Assembly (NCBI GenBank): GCA_947258815.1
Contig: CAMYJW010000015.1
Span: forward strand, 62,001 to 126,000
Source of the DNA: an uncultured Sphingomonadaceae bacterium
GTDB taxonomy: Bacteria; Pseudomonadota; Alphaproteobacteria; Sphingomonadales; Sphingomonadaceae
DNA length: 64,000 bases
Reading direction: 5' to 3'
Every line of letters begins with the position of its first letter. Position 1 is the stretch's first letter. This document shows positions 26,083 through 35,282 of this stretch, piece after piece. The notes under the pieces are model-generated. The model saw only the letters and a program-made list of their open reading frames with translations, had not been told where the DNA came from and made no database searches. A program made the position numbers and the translations under genes.

Positions 26083-26673
26083 ATGAGCGACAACACGAAC
26101 GGCACGAAGACGGCGGCCGGGGCCAACAGCACGCTCCCGCAACAGCTCGATCCCGAGGTTGCGGCGAAGATCGCCTCGCTGCGCAGCCATGTGCGCGAAA
26201 GCTTTGGCAAGGTGGCGATGGCGATGATGATGATGCCACGCTATCGCCACCAGACACTGGCCGACTTGCAGCACCTCGTGCTCGAACCGCTGATGCGCGA
26301 CCGGGTGGCGATTGCGCAGCGTGCCTCGGATCAGCCGGTGGCCGAGGATATCGCCGGGGTGGCGATCTGGGCTTCGGTCTCGGAAGAATGCGACGCACGC
26401 ATCCGCGACCAGATCAAGGGCGGCACCTGGCCGCTGCGGCTGAAGGCGGATGACTGGAACTCGGGCCAGATCAACTGGCTGATCGACGTGATCGCGCCCG
26501 ATGCGAAGTCTGCCGCCTCGGTGATCGCCAATTTCCGGCAGGTGGTGAAGGAAGGTTCGCTGCGGCTGCACCCGATCATCGCGCGGCTGGTCGACGCCGA
26601 AACGCTGGAGAATCTCGGCCTGAAGCGCGACGGTGCGGGGGAAGAGGCGAAAGCGGAGGACGTTGCCGGTTGA
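26083..26673 (+). CDS. RTX toxin-activating lysine acyltransferase (HlyC family)
   Basis: 196 residues. HlyC-like enzymes transfer fatty acyl groups from acyl-ACP to internal lysines of RTX proteins. Family blocks present: GVAIWASVSEECDARI (HlyC YCSWANLSLENE), then LKADDWNSGQINWLIDVIAP (HlyC AEDWTSGDRKWFIDWIAP). H56 sits near the position of catalytic His23 and D124 near Asp92. GGGGAG precedes ATG 26083. It is tail-to-tail with a truncated hlyD-like gene; the likely target, a giant RTX-type protein, lies beyond that but has lost its 5' end. Confidence 0.85.
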   Translation: MSDNTNGTKTAAGANSTLPQQLDPEVAAKIASLRSHVRESFGKVAMAMMMMPRYRHQTLADLQHLVLEPLMRDRVAIAQRASDQPVAEDIAGVAIWASVSEECDARIRDQIKGGTWPLRLKADDWNSGQINWLIDVIAPDAKSAASVIANFRQVVKEGSLRLHPIIARLVDAETLENLGLKRDGAGEEAKAEDVAG

Positions 26674-26679
26674 GGCAAG

Positions 26680-27525
26680 TCAACGTTCTCGCCCCGCCTC
26701 ATCCAGGGTCTTGGCGAGGGGCGAGAGCAGATAGGAGATGATCCGACGGCGGCCGGTGACGATCTCCGCTTGCACCGCGAGCCCCGGCCCGATCCGCTGC
26801 ACCTTGCTGCCTACCATGATCGTACGTTTCAGGAGGCGAATACGCGCAGCATAAACGAGGCCTTGCTGGATGGGGCGGCCCTGTTCGTCACGCCGCGCCT
26901 GCTGGCCAGGCTGCGACATATCTATTGCGTCGCGACTGATCGTCTCGACCACGCCGGGGACGATGCCGTAGTCGGTGAAGGGATAGGCTTCGAGCTTGAC
27001 ACGCACCGGCTGGCCGACCCGCACGAAGCCGATGTCGCGGTTAAGCACATGCGCCTCAACTACCGGTTGCGCGTCGTCGGGTACCACAACCATCAATGGC
27101 TGAGCGGGTTCGACAACACCACCGACAGTGCTGATCGCAAGCTGCTGGACAGTGCCGGAAACAGGTGCCTTAAGCTGCTGGTACTCACGACGGCGGGTTG
27201 ACTTGGTCACTTCCTCGCGGCCGACGCGGCTGCGGTCCTGCCCCTCGACCAGTCCGCTGACGGCGGTGCGCCCGAAAGTGCCGCGCAATTGCCGGAGCTG
27301 AGCGTCGATCTCGCCGATCATCGCCCGGGCGCGGCGGGCGCTGGCGCGCTGCACCTCAAGGTTCTGGACATGCTCGACGCGCAACTGCTGGTATTCGAGC
27401 AGCCTGAGCTTCGAATAGAATCCGCGTTCGACCAGCTCCTCGCGCGCGGAGATCTGCTGGTCCACAAGCGGCAACGTACGCTCCAGCTTGGCGATCTCAG
27501 CCTGCGCCGCTGAAAGGTCTGCCTG
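26680..27525 (-). pseudogene. HlyD-family secretion adaptor, N-terminus missing
   Basis: About 280 codons of a type I secretion membrane-fusion protein: coiled coil (DLSAAQAEIAKLERTLPLVD, EELVERGFYSKLRLLEYQQL), lipoyl/beta-barrel part (REYQQLKAPVSGTVQQLAIS) and the conserved end GLAVQAEIVTGRRRIISYLL. The N-terminal cytoplasmic tail and transmembrane helix are absent: near 27525 the sequence crosses into the RTX protein gene on the other strand. Without its membrane anchor the product should not work. No HlyB-type ABC transporter is present. Confidence 0.8.
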
Positions 27526-27529
27526 GAAC

Positions 27530-30500
27530 GACCAGCTTTCCGGCGGTGCGGGCGATGAGATCTTCGAGGGCCTGCGCGGCAATGACTCCGTATCGGGCGG
27601 CGCGGGATCGGATACCTACCTGTTCGGCTTTGACGATGGCGAGGATCTTGTCATCGAGCAGGGCGCGGCCAGCGACATCGACCGTATCGCGATCACCGCT
27701 CCCGCAGCGCGCAAGGACGTGTCGGTCATTCGCGAGGGCGACGACCTGCTGCTCGAATTCGAACGGCTTGACGGCTTCCTGATCGACACCTTGCGTGTGC
27801 AGGACCACTTCCTGGGTAATGAGACCGGCATCGAGGAAGTCGTCTTCGCCGACGGCACTGTCTGGGATCGTGCGCAGCTTGACGTGTTGCAGGGCCTCGG
27901 GCGTTTTAACGCCGCCGACGACATCGTGCGCTTTGCGGTCGAAGATGAGCCGATCCTTATCGATCCGGCCGAGCTGATCGCCAATGATACTACCGATCCG
28001 GCGCTGACTCTCACTTTCCTGGGCGTCGATCAGCCGACCGACGGCACCGTCTCGGTCAACCAGGATGGTATGATCGAATTCCTCGGTGCGCCTGATTTCA
28101 ACGGCGATGCCTATTTCTACTACACCGTGGGTGACAATAACGGCCGCGAATCCACCGCGCGGGTGGAGGTCAACCTCTCACCGGTCCACGATGCACCGAC
28201 CGCTGTCGACGATCCTTTGCAGACCGGGGTCGAGGACGAGATCCTGCGCATCCGTATCGATCAGTTGCTTGCCAACGATTTTGATGTCGATGGCGATGCC
28301 AATGCCGAAGGTCTGCACATCGTTGCCATCGCACCGCTGAAAAGCGACACCGGCGATTTGATCGAACCCTATCGTCACCGCGACTATTCCTTTTATGGCA
28401 CCAACGTCACAGGCTCTGTCGGCGGGGACTATGTCACGCTCAAGCCGCGCCCGGACTACTTTGGCACGGCGGGCTTCGTTTACACCCTGGCCGACGCCGA
28501 CGGGGCAACATCGACCGCGACGGTCGAGCTTTACTTCACGCCTGTAAACGACGCTCCGCGCGCCGATGACGACACCCGCACCATCCGTCTCGGCACCCAA
28601 GCGACGATCACCGTCGATCAGTTGCTGGCTTATACCCATGATATCGAAGGCGATGCGATCACTTTCATGGGGCTGCACGGCGGCGCCGACGAGAACCCGG
28701 CGAGTAACGGCTCGGTTGCTTTCGACGAGGCTGCCGGGACAATCACTTTCACGCCGGCTTCGCTGGGCAGCGCAGGCCTTGATTTCAATGTTATCGATGA
28801 GCGCGGCGCTGCCTCGACACTGACCTATCGTCTCTGGGTGCGCCCGCTCAATGATCCGCCTACGGCGCACGCTGACACCGGCTTGCGCACGTTGGAAGAT
28901 CAGACCCTGCTGATCGATCCGGCGACGTTGCTCGCCAACGATACCGACCCTAATGGCGACACGCTCACTTTCGAGAGCGTGGAGCGCTTTGCCGATGGCG
29001 GCAAGGTCCAGGTGCTGGCCGATGGCACCATCGAGTTCCGCCCGACGGCAGACTACAACGGCTCCGCCGGCTTTGAATACACGATCAGCGATCCCTCCGG
29101 CGCGACATCGACCGCCTATGTCTTGATCACCGTGTTGCCGCGAAATTCCGGACCGATCCTGCGTGACGATTTCGTTTCCGGCCTAGAAGACGGGCCACTG
29201 TTCATCATCCCGGCCGAAACCTTCGGCAACGATATCGAGCCCGATGGCGACGTCATCTTCTTCGAGCGCGCCTCCGTGCTTGGGGTGGTCGATCACCGCT
29301 TCCTTTCCGCGGGTTTCGAGACCACCGCGCGCCTTGCCAATGGCGGTGAACTGCCCGGCTGGATGTCCTACGACGGGGCGAGCATGACGCTTTCGGGCAC
29401 AGCGCCGAATGGCGAGACCGGCCCGTTTGAAATAGACGTCTGGCTCACCGACCCGGCCAACGGCCGCATCTTCAATACCCGCCTTTCGCTGTCTGCCGCC
29501 GCCCTGGAGGCGGGACACAGCGCCGAGACTGCGGTGCTCTCCGGCTTCGAGGTGCGCGCCGATCATGCCCAGTCGCTGGCCTTTGGCGCCGATACGCTGG
29601 GCGCAGACGTTTCCGTCAGCGCGACAGGGGGCGATGGCTCGGCGCTGCCGGCCTGGCTCTCCTTTGATGCCGCCTCGCTGTCCTTCACCGGCACGCCGCC
29701 GCAGGATGCCACCGCGCCGGTAGACGTGACGCTGACCTTCTCGCGGCCCGACCCGCAAGGCGGTGCGGCGCTGGAGTTCAGCGATACGTTCAGTCTCGAT
29801 CCTGCCGCGCTTTCCGCTGGCGTTGTCTATGACAGCGCCATCGCGGTGTTTGATATCGCGGGTGCCACGGTTTCCGCTTCGCTGATCGGCAATCGTCCGC
29901 TCGCAGAGGAAGACCCGGTTACCGGCGAAGTGCCGTTGCCCTACTGGCTCTCGTTCGACGCGGCGACGCGCACCGTCAGTCAGTCCGGCTTCGATCCCGA
30001 GGCCGATGCCGACACTGCCCGCCTGCAGGTTCGCTTTGATATCCCGCAAGAGACACTGCCCGTCGATACCTTCGGTACCGCACGTGGCGGTTTCACGCTG
30101 GAATTCGTCATCGATCCGGCAGGTGATATCGCCGCGCAGGTGGCAGCGGTCAACGACGTTCTGGCCGGCGATTCCTGGTTCGCAGGACAAGATATCTTCG
30201 CGCTGGACCTGAGTGGCGCGGGCGTTCTGGACGTGGCGCGCGAGAGTGGCGCGGACCTTCCCGCATGGCTCGGCTTCGATGCCTCCAGTCTGACGTTTGA
30301 AGGCACGCCGCCGCCGGCATGGGTCGGTTCGCTGCCAGTGCGTGTCGACGTTCCGGCGGGCGGCGGTCTGCCGCAGATGGCGATCCTGACCGAGGCAGTG
30401 GTGGATGCGACCTATCGCCTTATTGGTCAGTCCGGCCTCGGCGTCGCAACAGCGGATGAGCGGCTCGACCTTGCTGCGCCGACCGACTTCAACGGCACGA

Positions 30501-33500
30501 TCGTTCTCGATTACGATGCCGCCGATGAAAAGGGCGGTTCGTCCGATGCGCCGGCGCGCATCTTCTATGACATCAAGCCGACACGCGAACGTCCCGACGC
30601 GGGCGCCGACGCGCTGGCCGGTATCGAAGGGCAGACCTTGCGCTTCGCCGTCGCGGACCTGCTCGCAAACGATTTCGATCGCGACGGCGATGCCGTGCAT
30701 GTGGCGGGCTTCGGCCAGCCAGAGAATGGCGCAATCGTGGTTGAGCTGGCGCATATCGAGATTGCCCCGCCTGCAGAGCTGGGCCAGGAGCCCGGCGCGG
30801 TCTGGAGCGCGACGTTGGCCGATGGGGGGATCCTGCCCGTCTGGCTGGCGATTGATTCGACAACCGGTGTCGTCTCCGGCGACGTTCCGCTCGACTATGC
30901 CGGGACGCTTGAAATCGAATTCATCCGCGACGATGCGGGCACTGTCGCCGCGGCTACCGTCTCGCACGCGGTCAACGGCAACGATGGCGCCTTTGCGGTT
31001 TATACCCCGAACGACGCCTTTTCCGGCCTCGATCACCTGACGTACCAGGTTAGCGACGGACGCGAGGGCGCATCGCACGGTGCGATCGCCATCGACGTCG
31101 CTCCGGTTGCCGATCCGCCGGTCGCGGTGGACGACACTGTCGCGGCGACCGAGGACACGGCGCTGCTGATCGATCCGGCGACGTTGCTGGCCAACGACTA
31201 TGACGTCGACGGCGATCCGATCCGCTTCGTTGATGTCGCCAACGCGGCGCACGGCACGGTCGAATACGACGGCACCACGATCACCTTCACGCCTGATGCG
31301 AATTTCAGCGGCAAGGCTTCGTTTGAGTATGTCGTTACCGACGATCGCCACGGTTCGAGCAGCGGTCGCGTGACGGTCAACGTCGCGTCGACCAACCGCG
31401 CCCCGGTGGCTGGTCTGGACGAGTTCGATACGTTGGAAGACACGCCGTTTGAGTTCACGACAGCGGAGTTGCTGGCCAACGACAGCGACGCTGATGGCGA
31501 TGCGATCCGTTTCGAATCGCTGGCCCGCGTTGTCGAGGGTGGCCGTATTTCGCAACTGCCCGGCAGCCGCTGGCAGTTCACTCCGGACGAGAATGTGTTC
31601 GGCGACATCAGTTTCGGCTACTTCATCGGCGATGGCCGGGCGCGCACGACCGGCACTGTCACCTTCCATGTCGCGCCGGTTAACGACGCGCCGATTGCGA
31701 ACCCGGATGGCGCGGAAACCGGTAACAATCCGGCTGGTGTTTTCGTCACCGACCAGGACACGCCGGTTACCATCGATTTCGCTGACCTGATCGTCAACGA
31801 CCGCGATGTGGAGGGCGATACCTTCTCGATCGTCGAGGTGTTCGACGGCGACCAGGGCTTTGTGATCCGCGAGGGCGATACCGCGGTGCTCACCCCCTAT
31901 GGCGGTTATATCGGCGATGCCGGTTTCAGCTATCGCGTGACCGACGAGCACGGTGCGACCTCGGTCGGCATCGTTACCCTGCTGGTCTATCCCGATTATG
32001 CGCTGCCCGTTGCCTCGTCAGACCACGGTTTCGAAGTGCTCGAGGACGGCTATATCGACATCGCGCCCGATGCGCTTTTGGCGAACGACACCGTCCCCGA
32101 CGGCTCGACGATCTCGTTCGTCGGCCTGGATGGTACTGAGCTGCAGGCTGACGGCAACTATCGCTACACCCCGACGCCGGATTTCAACGGCACCGTGCAG
32201 TTGCGCTACACGATTGAGAACGAACAGGGCTTCCCGATTTCCTCGTTCGTTGAGATCGAGGTGCTGCCGGTTGGCGATGCCCCGGTCGCCGTCAACGATG
32301 CACTGGCAATGGTTGAGGACGAGCCTCTCGTCATCTTCGCCAGCCAGCTGTTCGAGAATGACAGCGATGCCGATGGCGAGGTGCTGGTAATCAACCGCAT
32401 CATCGATTCCGTGGGCGTTGCTGTGGCTGATATCGGCTTTGGCCAGCTCGAGATCACGCCTGATGCCGATTTCAACGGCGATGCCTGGTTCGAGTACGAA
32501 CTGATTGATGCTGATGGCCTGCGCGCAAGCGCGCGTGTCGATGTAGCGGTCGATGCGGTCAACGATGCGCCCGAAATCGCGCCGATCCCGGTGCTGCGCG
32601 GCCTGCGGAACAAGCCGTTTGCGGCAGTCCTGTCCGAAGGATTTGCCAGCGACATCGATGGCGATGCGCTGCTGATCGAAGTGCGTGCCGTCGGCGGCGC
32701 TGCGCTGCCCGCATGGCTCTCGTGGGATCCTGTCAGCCGCACGCTGGGTGGTACGCCGCCGGCCGACTTCACCGGCACGGTGGAGCTCGAAATCCTCGCC
32801 GCCGACGCCAGCGAACAGGCGATCCGCGAAGTGCTGGTTTCGATCGAGCCGGGCAACACCGCGCCGGTCATTGTCAATGCACTTGCCGATGTGACTTCGC
32901 TGGAAGACACGGCGTTGTCCTTTGTGATCCCGGCGGGCAGTTTCTCCGACGTCGATGGCGATGCGCTGACGCTGACCGCGACGCTGGCGAACGGCGATGC
33001 GCTTCCGGGCTGGCTGGTGTTCGATGGCACGACATTCGCCGGTACGCCGCCGCAGGATTTCAACGGCTTGCTCGACATTGCCGTGACCGCCAGCGACGGC
33101 GAACTATCGGTTTCCGACACGTTCGCTCTGATGATCGATCCGGTGAACGACGCGCCGGTGGTGGCGACGCCGCTGGGCGATCAGACGGTCATCGGCGGAA
33201 CCAGCGTTGATATCGTGGTGCCATCAGGCGCTTTCAGCGACGTTGACGGCGACACACTGACTTTGTCTGCCTCCCTGGCCGATGGTTCCGCACTTCCCGG
33301 CTGGCTCGTGTTCGATGCGGGGACCGGTGGCTTTACCGGCAGCGCGCCCAACGCGGACGCGACTTTCGACATTCGCGTTTCGGCAAGCGATGGCAGTCTG
33401 TCCGCATCCGACGACTTCGTGATGAATATCGAAGCCGACGACGGCAGCGGCGGAAGCACGGGCGGGTTCGCGTTTGCGAGCGTCAATTCCTGGTACGATC

Positions 33501-34654
33501 CGGTTTCGGGTGGTGGGTACGAAGTAACCTTCAGTTACACGGTCCAGGCCGACGCGATCATCGATGGCGAACTCAAGGCCTGGGACATGGTCGCAACCTA
33601 TGATGGGCCCGGAACTGTCACTGGCGGATGGCTTGGCAGTTTCAATGGTGGTGCCAGCTTTACAGGCAATGCCGGCGGCGCAATTATCTCGACGGTCGGG
33701 CAGGATTATCAACCTGACCTGATAGAAGGGACGACCTTCCAGATCACACTCCAGGTTGATGGTGCGCCATATTCCGAAGGCGAATTCGAATTTGTCATTT
33801 ACGATCGCGACCCGCCGCTGAACCTGGCAGATGCGCTCGACACCCAGATCACGATCCAGCCGACGAACGATTGGGGGTCCGGACTTACCCAGAATGTGAC
33901 CCTAACCAATGTCAGTACGGTGACCGTGGACGAGTGGCACATTGTCCTCGATGTGCCGGACGGCATTACGTTTGAGATCACGCAGGTATGGGGGGCGACA
34001 ACCACCCAGCTCGCGAACGGCGATATCCAGTTCGATCCGGTCGACTGGAGCGAGGAAATATCTGCAGGCGCAAGCGTAAGTTTCGGATTTAACGCGAATT
34101 ATTCGGGCGCATCATCACTGCAGTTTGCCAGTGGGGACTTTGCCTTTCTGGATGCAGATGGTCAGACCCCGGTGGCACCGTTGGCGGCCATGGTCTTACA
34201 TGCGACCGAGCCTAACGGCATTGATACGGCCACCCTCGATGCCGAGGGTGGCACGCCCCCCGGTTCCGACAGTGAGGCCGAGGCAACGGACATATCCGAC
34301 GACCTCGACAGCACGCCCGCACCGCTTCGAACTGACTCTGCGCTGGCGATCTTCGGCTTGTCAGGGGATTCAGCGTCGTTCGATCGGTTCGCCACGGGCG
34401 ATTTCGGCTCCCCTGTGGGCACATCGATGGCCCAATCGACCGGACAGCGTGCGCAACTCCAGCCTGTCACGTTGAAGCCGATGGACGAGGAAGAGACATC
34501 ATCGATCAGTGTTCAAACCGCCGAGGCTGACGCAACATCGGCAAAGCTGATGATGCTGATGCGGCAGGACATGGCGGCGTTTGGGGATGCGTCGGCTTCG
34601 GACATCCAGCTTGCTGCGGTTCTGCAAGACAGGGCGCTGATACAGTGGGTCTGA
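27530..34654 (+). CDS. giant RTX/cadherin-like repeat protein with CBM2-like end, 5'-truncated
   Basis: About 2370 codons with no proper start (only TTG 27488 upstream in frame). Order: half an RTX repeat block (NDQLSGGAGDEIFEG); ~11 tandem-95/VCBS-like repeats with the VEDE..LLANDxDxDGD pattern, some interrupted by dystroglycan-type domains (LPAWLSFDAASLSFTGTPP) between 29.3 and 30.9 kb; three Ig-like domains at ~32.6-33.4 kb; and a cellulose-binding (CBM2-like) module at ~33.5-34.2 kb (DWGSGLTQNVTLTN). The tail is Asp/Glu/Ser-rich. Very likely a surface adhesin or matrix protein once exported by type I secretion; current expression is doubtful. Confidence 0.85.
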   Translation, partial: DQLSGGAGDEIFEGLRGNDSVSGGAGSDTYLFGFDDGEDLVIEQGAASDIDRIAITAPAARKDVSVIREGDDLLLEFERLDGFLIDTLRVQDHFLGNETGIEEVVFADGTVWDRAQLDVLQGLGRFNAADDIVRFAVEDEPILIDPAELIANDTTDPALTLTFLGVDQPTDGTVSVNQDGMIEFLGAPDFNGDAYFYYTVGDNNGRESTARVEVNLSPVHDAPTAVDDPLQTGVEDEILRIRIDQLLANDFDVDGDANAEGLHIVAIAPLKSDTGDLIEPYRHRDYSFYGTNVTGSVGGDYVTLKPRPDYFGTAGFVYTLADADGATSTATVELYFTPVNDAPRADDDTRTIRLGTQATITVDQLLAYTHDIEGDAITFMGLHGGADENPASNGSVAFDEAAGTITFTPASLGSAGLDFNVIDERGAASTLTYRLWVRPLNDPPTAHADTGLRTLEDQTLLIDPATLLANDTDPNGDTLTFESVERFADGGKVQVLADGTIEFRPTADYNGSAGFEYTISDPSGATSTAYVLITVLPRNSGPILRDDFVSGLEDGPLFIIPAETFGNDIEPDGDVIFFERASVLGVVDHRFLSAGFETTARLANGGELPGWMSYDGASMTLSGTAPNGETGPFEIDVWLTDPANGRIFNTRLSLSAAALEAGHSAETAVLSGFEVRADHAQSLAFGADTLGADVSVSATGGDGSALPAWLSFDAASLSFTGTPPQDATAPVDVTLTFSRPDPQGGAALEFSDTFSLDPAALSAGVVYDSAIAVFDIAGATVSASLIGNRPLAEEDPVTGEVPLPYWLSFDAATRTVSQSGFDPEADADTARLQVRFDIPQETLPVDTFGTARGGFTLEFVIDPAGDIAAQVAAVNDVLAGDSWFAGQDIFALDLSGAGVLDVARESGADLPAWLGFDASSLTFEGTPPPAWVGSLPVRVDVPAGGGLPQMAILTEAVVDATYRLIGQSGLGVATADERLDLAAPTDFNGTIVLDYDAADEKGGSSDAPARIFYDIKPTRERPDAGADALAGIEGQTLRFAVADLLANDFDRDGDAVHVAGFGQPENGAIVVELAHIEIAPPAELGQEPGAVWSATLADGGILPVWLAIDSTTGVVSGDVPLDYAGTLEIEFIRDDAGTVAAATVSHAVNGNDGAFAVYTPNDAFSGLDHLTYQVSDGREGASHGAIAIDVAPVADPPVAVDDTVAATEDTALLIDPATLLANDYDVDGDPIRFVDVANAAHGTVEYDGTTITFTPDANFSGKASFEYVVTDDRHGSSSGRVTVNVASTNRAPVAGLDEFDTLEDTPFEFTTAELLANDSDADGDAIRFESLARVVEGGRISQLPGSRWQFTPDENVFGDISFGYFIGDGRARTTGTVTFHVAPVNDAPIANPDGAETGNNPAGVFVTDQDTPVTIDFADLIVNDRDVEGDTFSIVEVFDGDQGFVIREGDTAVLTPYGGYIGDAGFSYRVTDEHGATSVGIVTLLVYPDYALPVASSDHGFEVLEDGYIDIAPDALLANDTVPDGSTISFVGLDGTELQADGNYRYTPTPDFNGTVQLRYTIENEQGFPISSFVEIEVLPVGDAPVAVNDALAMVEDEPLVIFASQLFENDSDADGEVLVINRIIDSVGVAVADIGFGQLEITPDADFNGDAWFEYELIDADGLRASARVDVAVDAVNDAPEIAPIPVLRGLRNKPFAAVLSEGFASDIDGDALLIEVRAVGGAALPAWLSWDPVSRTLGGTPPADFTGTVELEILAADASEQAIREVLVSIEPGNTAPVIVNALADVTSLEDTALSFVIPAGSFSDVDGDALTLTATLANGDALPGWLVFDGTTFAGTPPQDFNGLLDIAVTASDGELSVSDTFALMIDPVNDAPVVATPLGDQTVIGGTSVDIVVPSGAFSDVDGDTLTLSASLADGSALPGWLVFDAGTGGFTGSAPNADATFDIRVSASDGSLSASDDFVMNIEADDGSGGSTGGFAFASVNSWYDPVSGGGYEVTFSYTVQADAIIDGELKAWDMVATYDGPGTVTGGWLGSFNGGASFTGNAGGAIISTVGQDYQPDLIEGTTFQITLQVDGAPYSEGEFEFVIYDRDPPLNLADALDTQITIQPTNDWGSGLTQNVTLTNVSTVTVDEWHIVLDVPDGITFEITQVWGATTTQLANGDIQFDPVDWSEEISAGASVSFGFNANYSGASSLQFASGDFAFLDADGQTPVAPLAAMVLHATEPNGIDTATLDAEGGTPPGSDSEAEATDISDDLDSTPAPLRTDSALAIFGLSGDSASFDRFATGDFGSPVGTSMAQSTGQRAQLQPVTLKPMDEEETSSISVQTAEADATSAKLMMLMRQDMAAFGDASASDIQLAAVLQDRALIQWV

Positions 34655-35282
34655 GAGTCCTTCACTGGACTGCTTCTCATTTAAAGGCTGACCATCGGAA
34701 ATCGCGCCAGGCGCCGCGCGGCGCATGAGTGTTACTTTTCCGTTCGCGTCAGATTGAACGAGAAGTGCTCTAAGTATATAAATATGCATGAGAAACACGC
34801 CAGTTGTTTCGAAATGGCACCAATTCGCCCAATGATCGGCAGTAATCCGGTCTTAATTCCATAGCCAATAACCAACGCTTGGTCGCAACGGCGTTGAAGG
34901 ATACCCGGCCTGGAGGCACTGCCTGTCCGTCGACAAAATTGCTGCGTAGCACCATTGCCGATCTCACAGGTTTTATGGTGCTGCTGGTCTGGCCGTATTT
35001 CATGACGGCTCATGACATATGCAGTTCTGCGCAGATCTGCGCCAATACCAATAATACTGCCATTTTCGCGGCTTGGTTCAACAAGCCGACCGGGACGGAT
35101 CCAGCGACCGTCAGGTTTTGTCGGGATTCGCGGCTTTATGGATTTCCGAGCGTCCGGGCGCGTGGAAAATGTTGCGGTGCAATTAACGATATTGGAGCCA
35201 CAGATAATTAACGAGAACATACGAAAATCAAATCTGAAAAAATAATCGCCACAGATTATCAAATATTCATTTGGAAATATTC
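34655..35282. other. AT-richer intergenic leader
   Basis: 628 bp clearly lower in GC than its neighbours and without a supportable gene. It contains GTTGCGGTGCAAT at 35171-35183, related to other surface-locus motifs, and AT-rich DNA just before the G8 protein start. It probably holds that gene's promoter and regulatory sites. Confidence 0.45.
35171..35183. promoter_or_regulatory. candidate regulator site GTTGCGGTGCAAT
   Basis: One base different from the TTGCGTTGCAAT core seen at 40489-40505, 40581-40592 and 51334-51352. It is 100 bp upstream of the G8 protein start. Confidence 0.35.

Noticed and set aside
29183..31951. A 922-codon open frame on the minus strand
   Set aside because: It mirrors the giant repeat gene; its sequence is low in recognisable motifs and results from the high-GC third-position bias of the plus strand.
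34732..35262. Minus-strand 176-codon frame before the G8 gene
   Set aside because: No ribosome site, no motif, lies in the AT-richer leader; better explained as non-coding.
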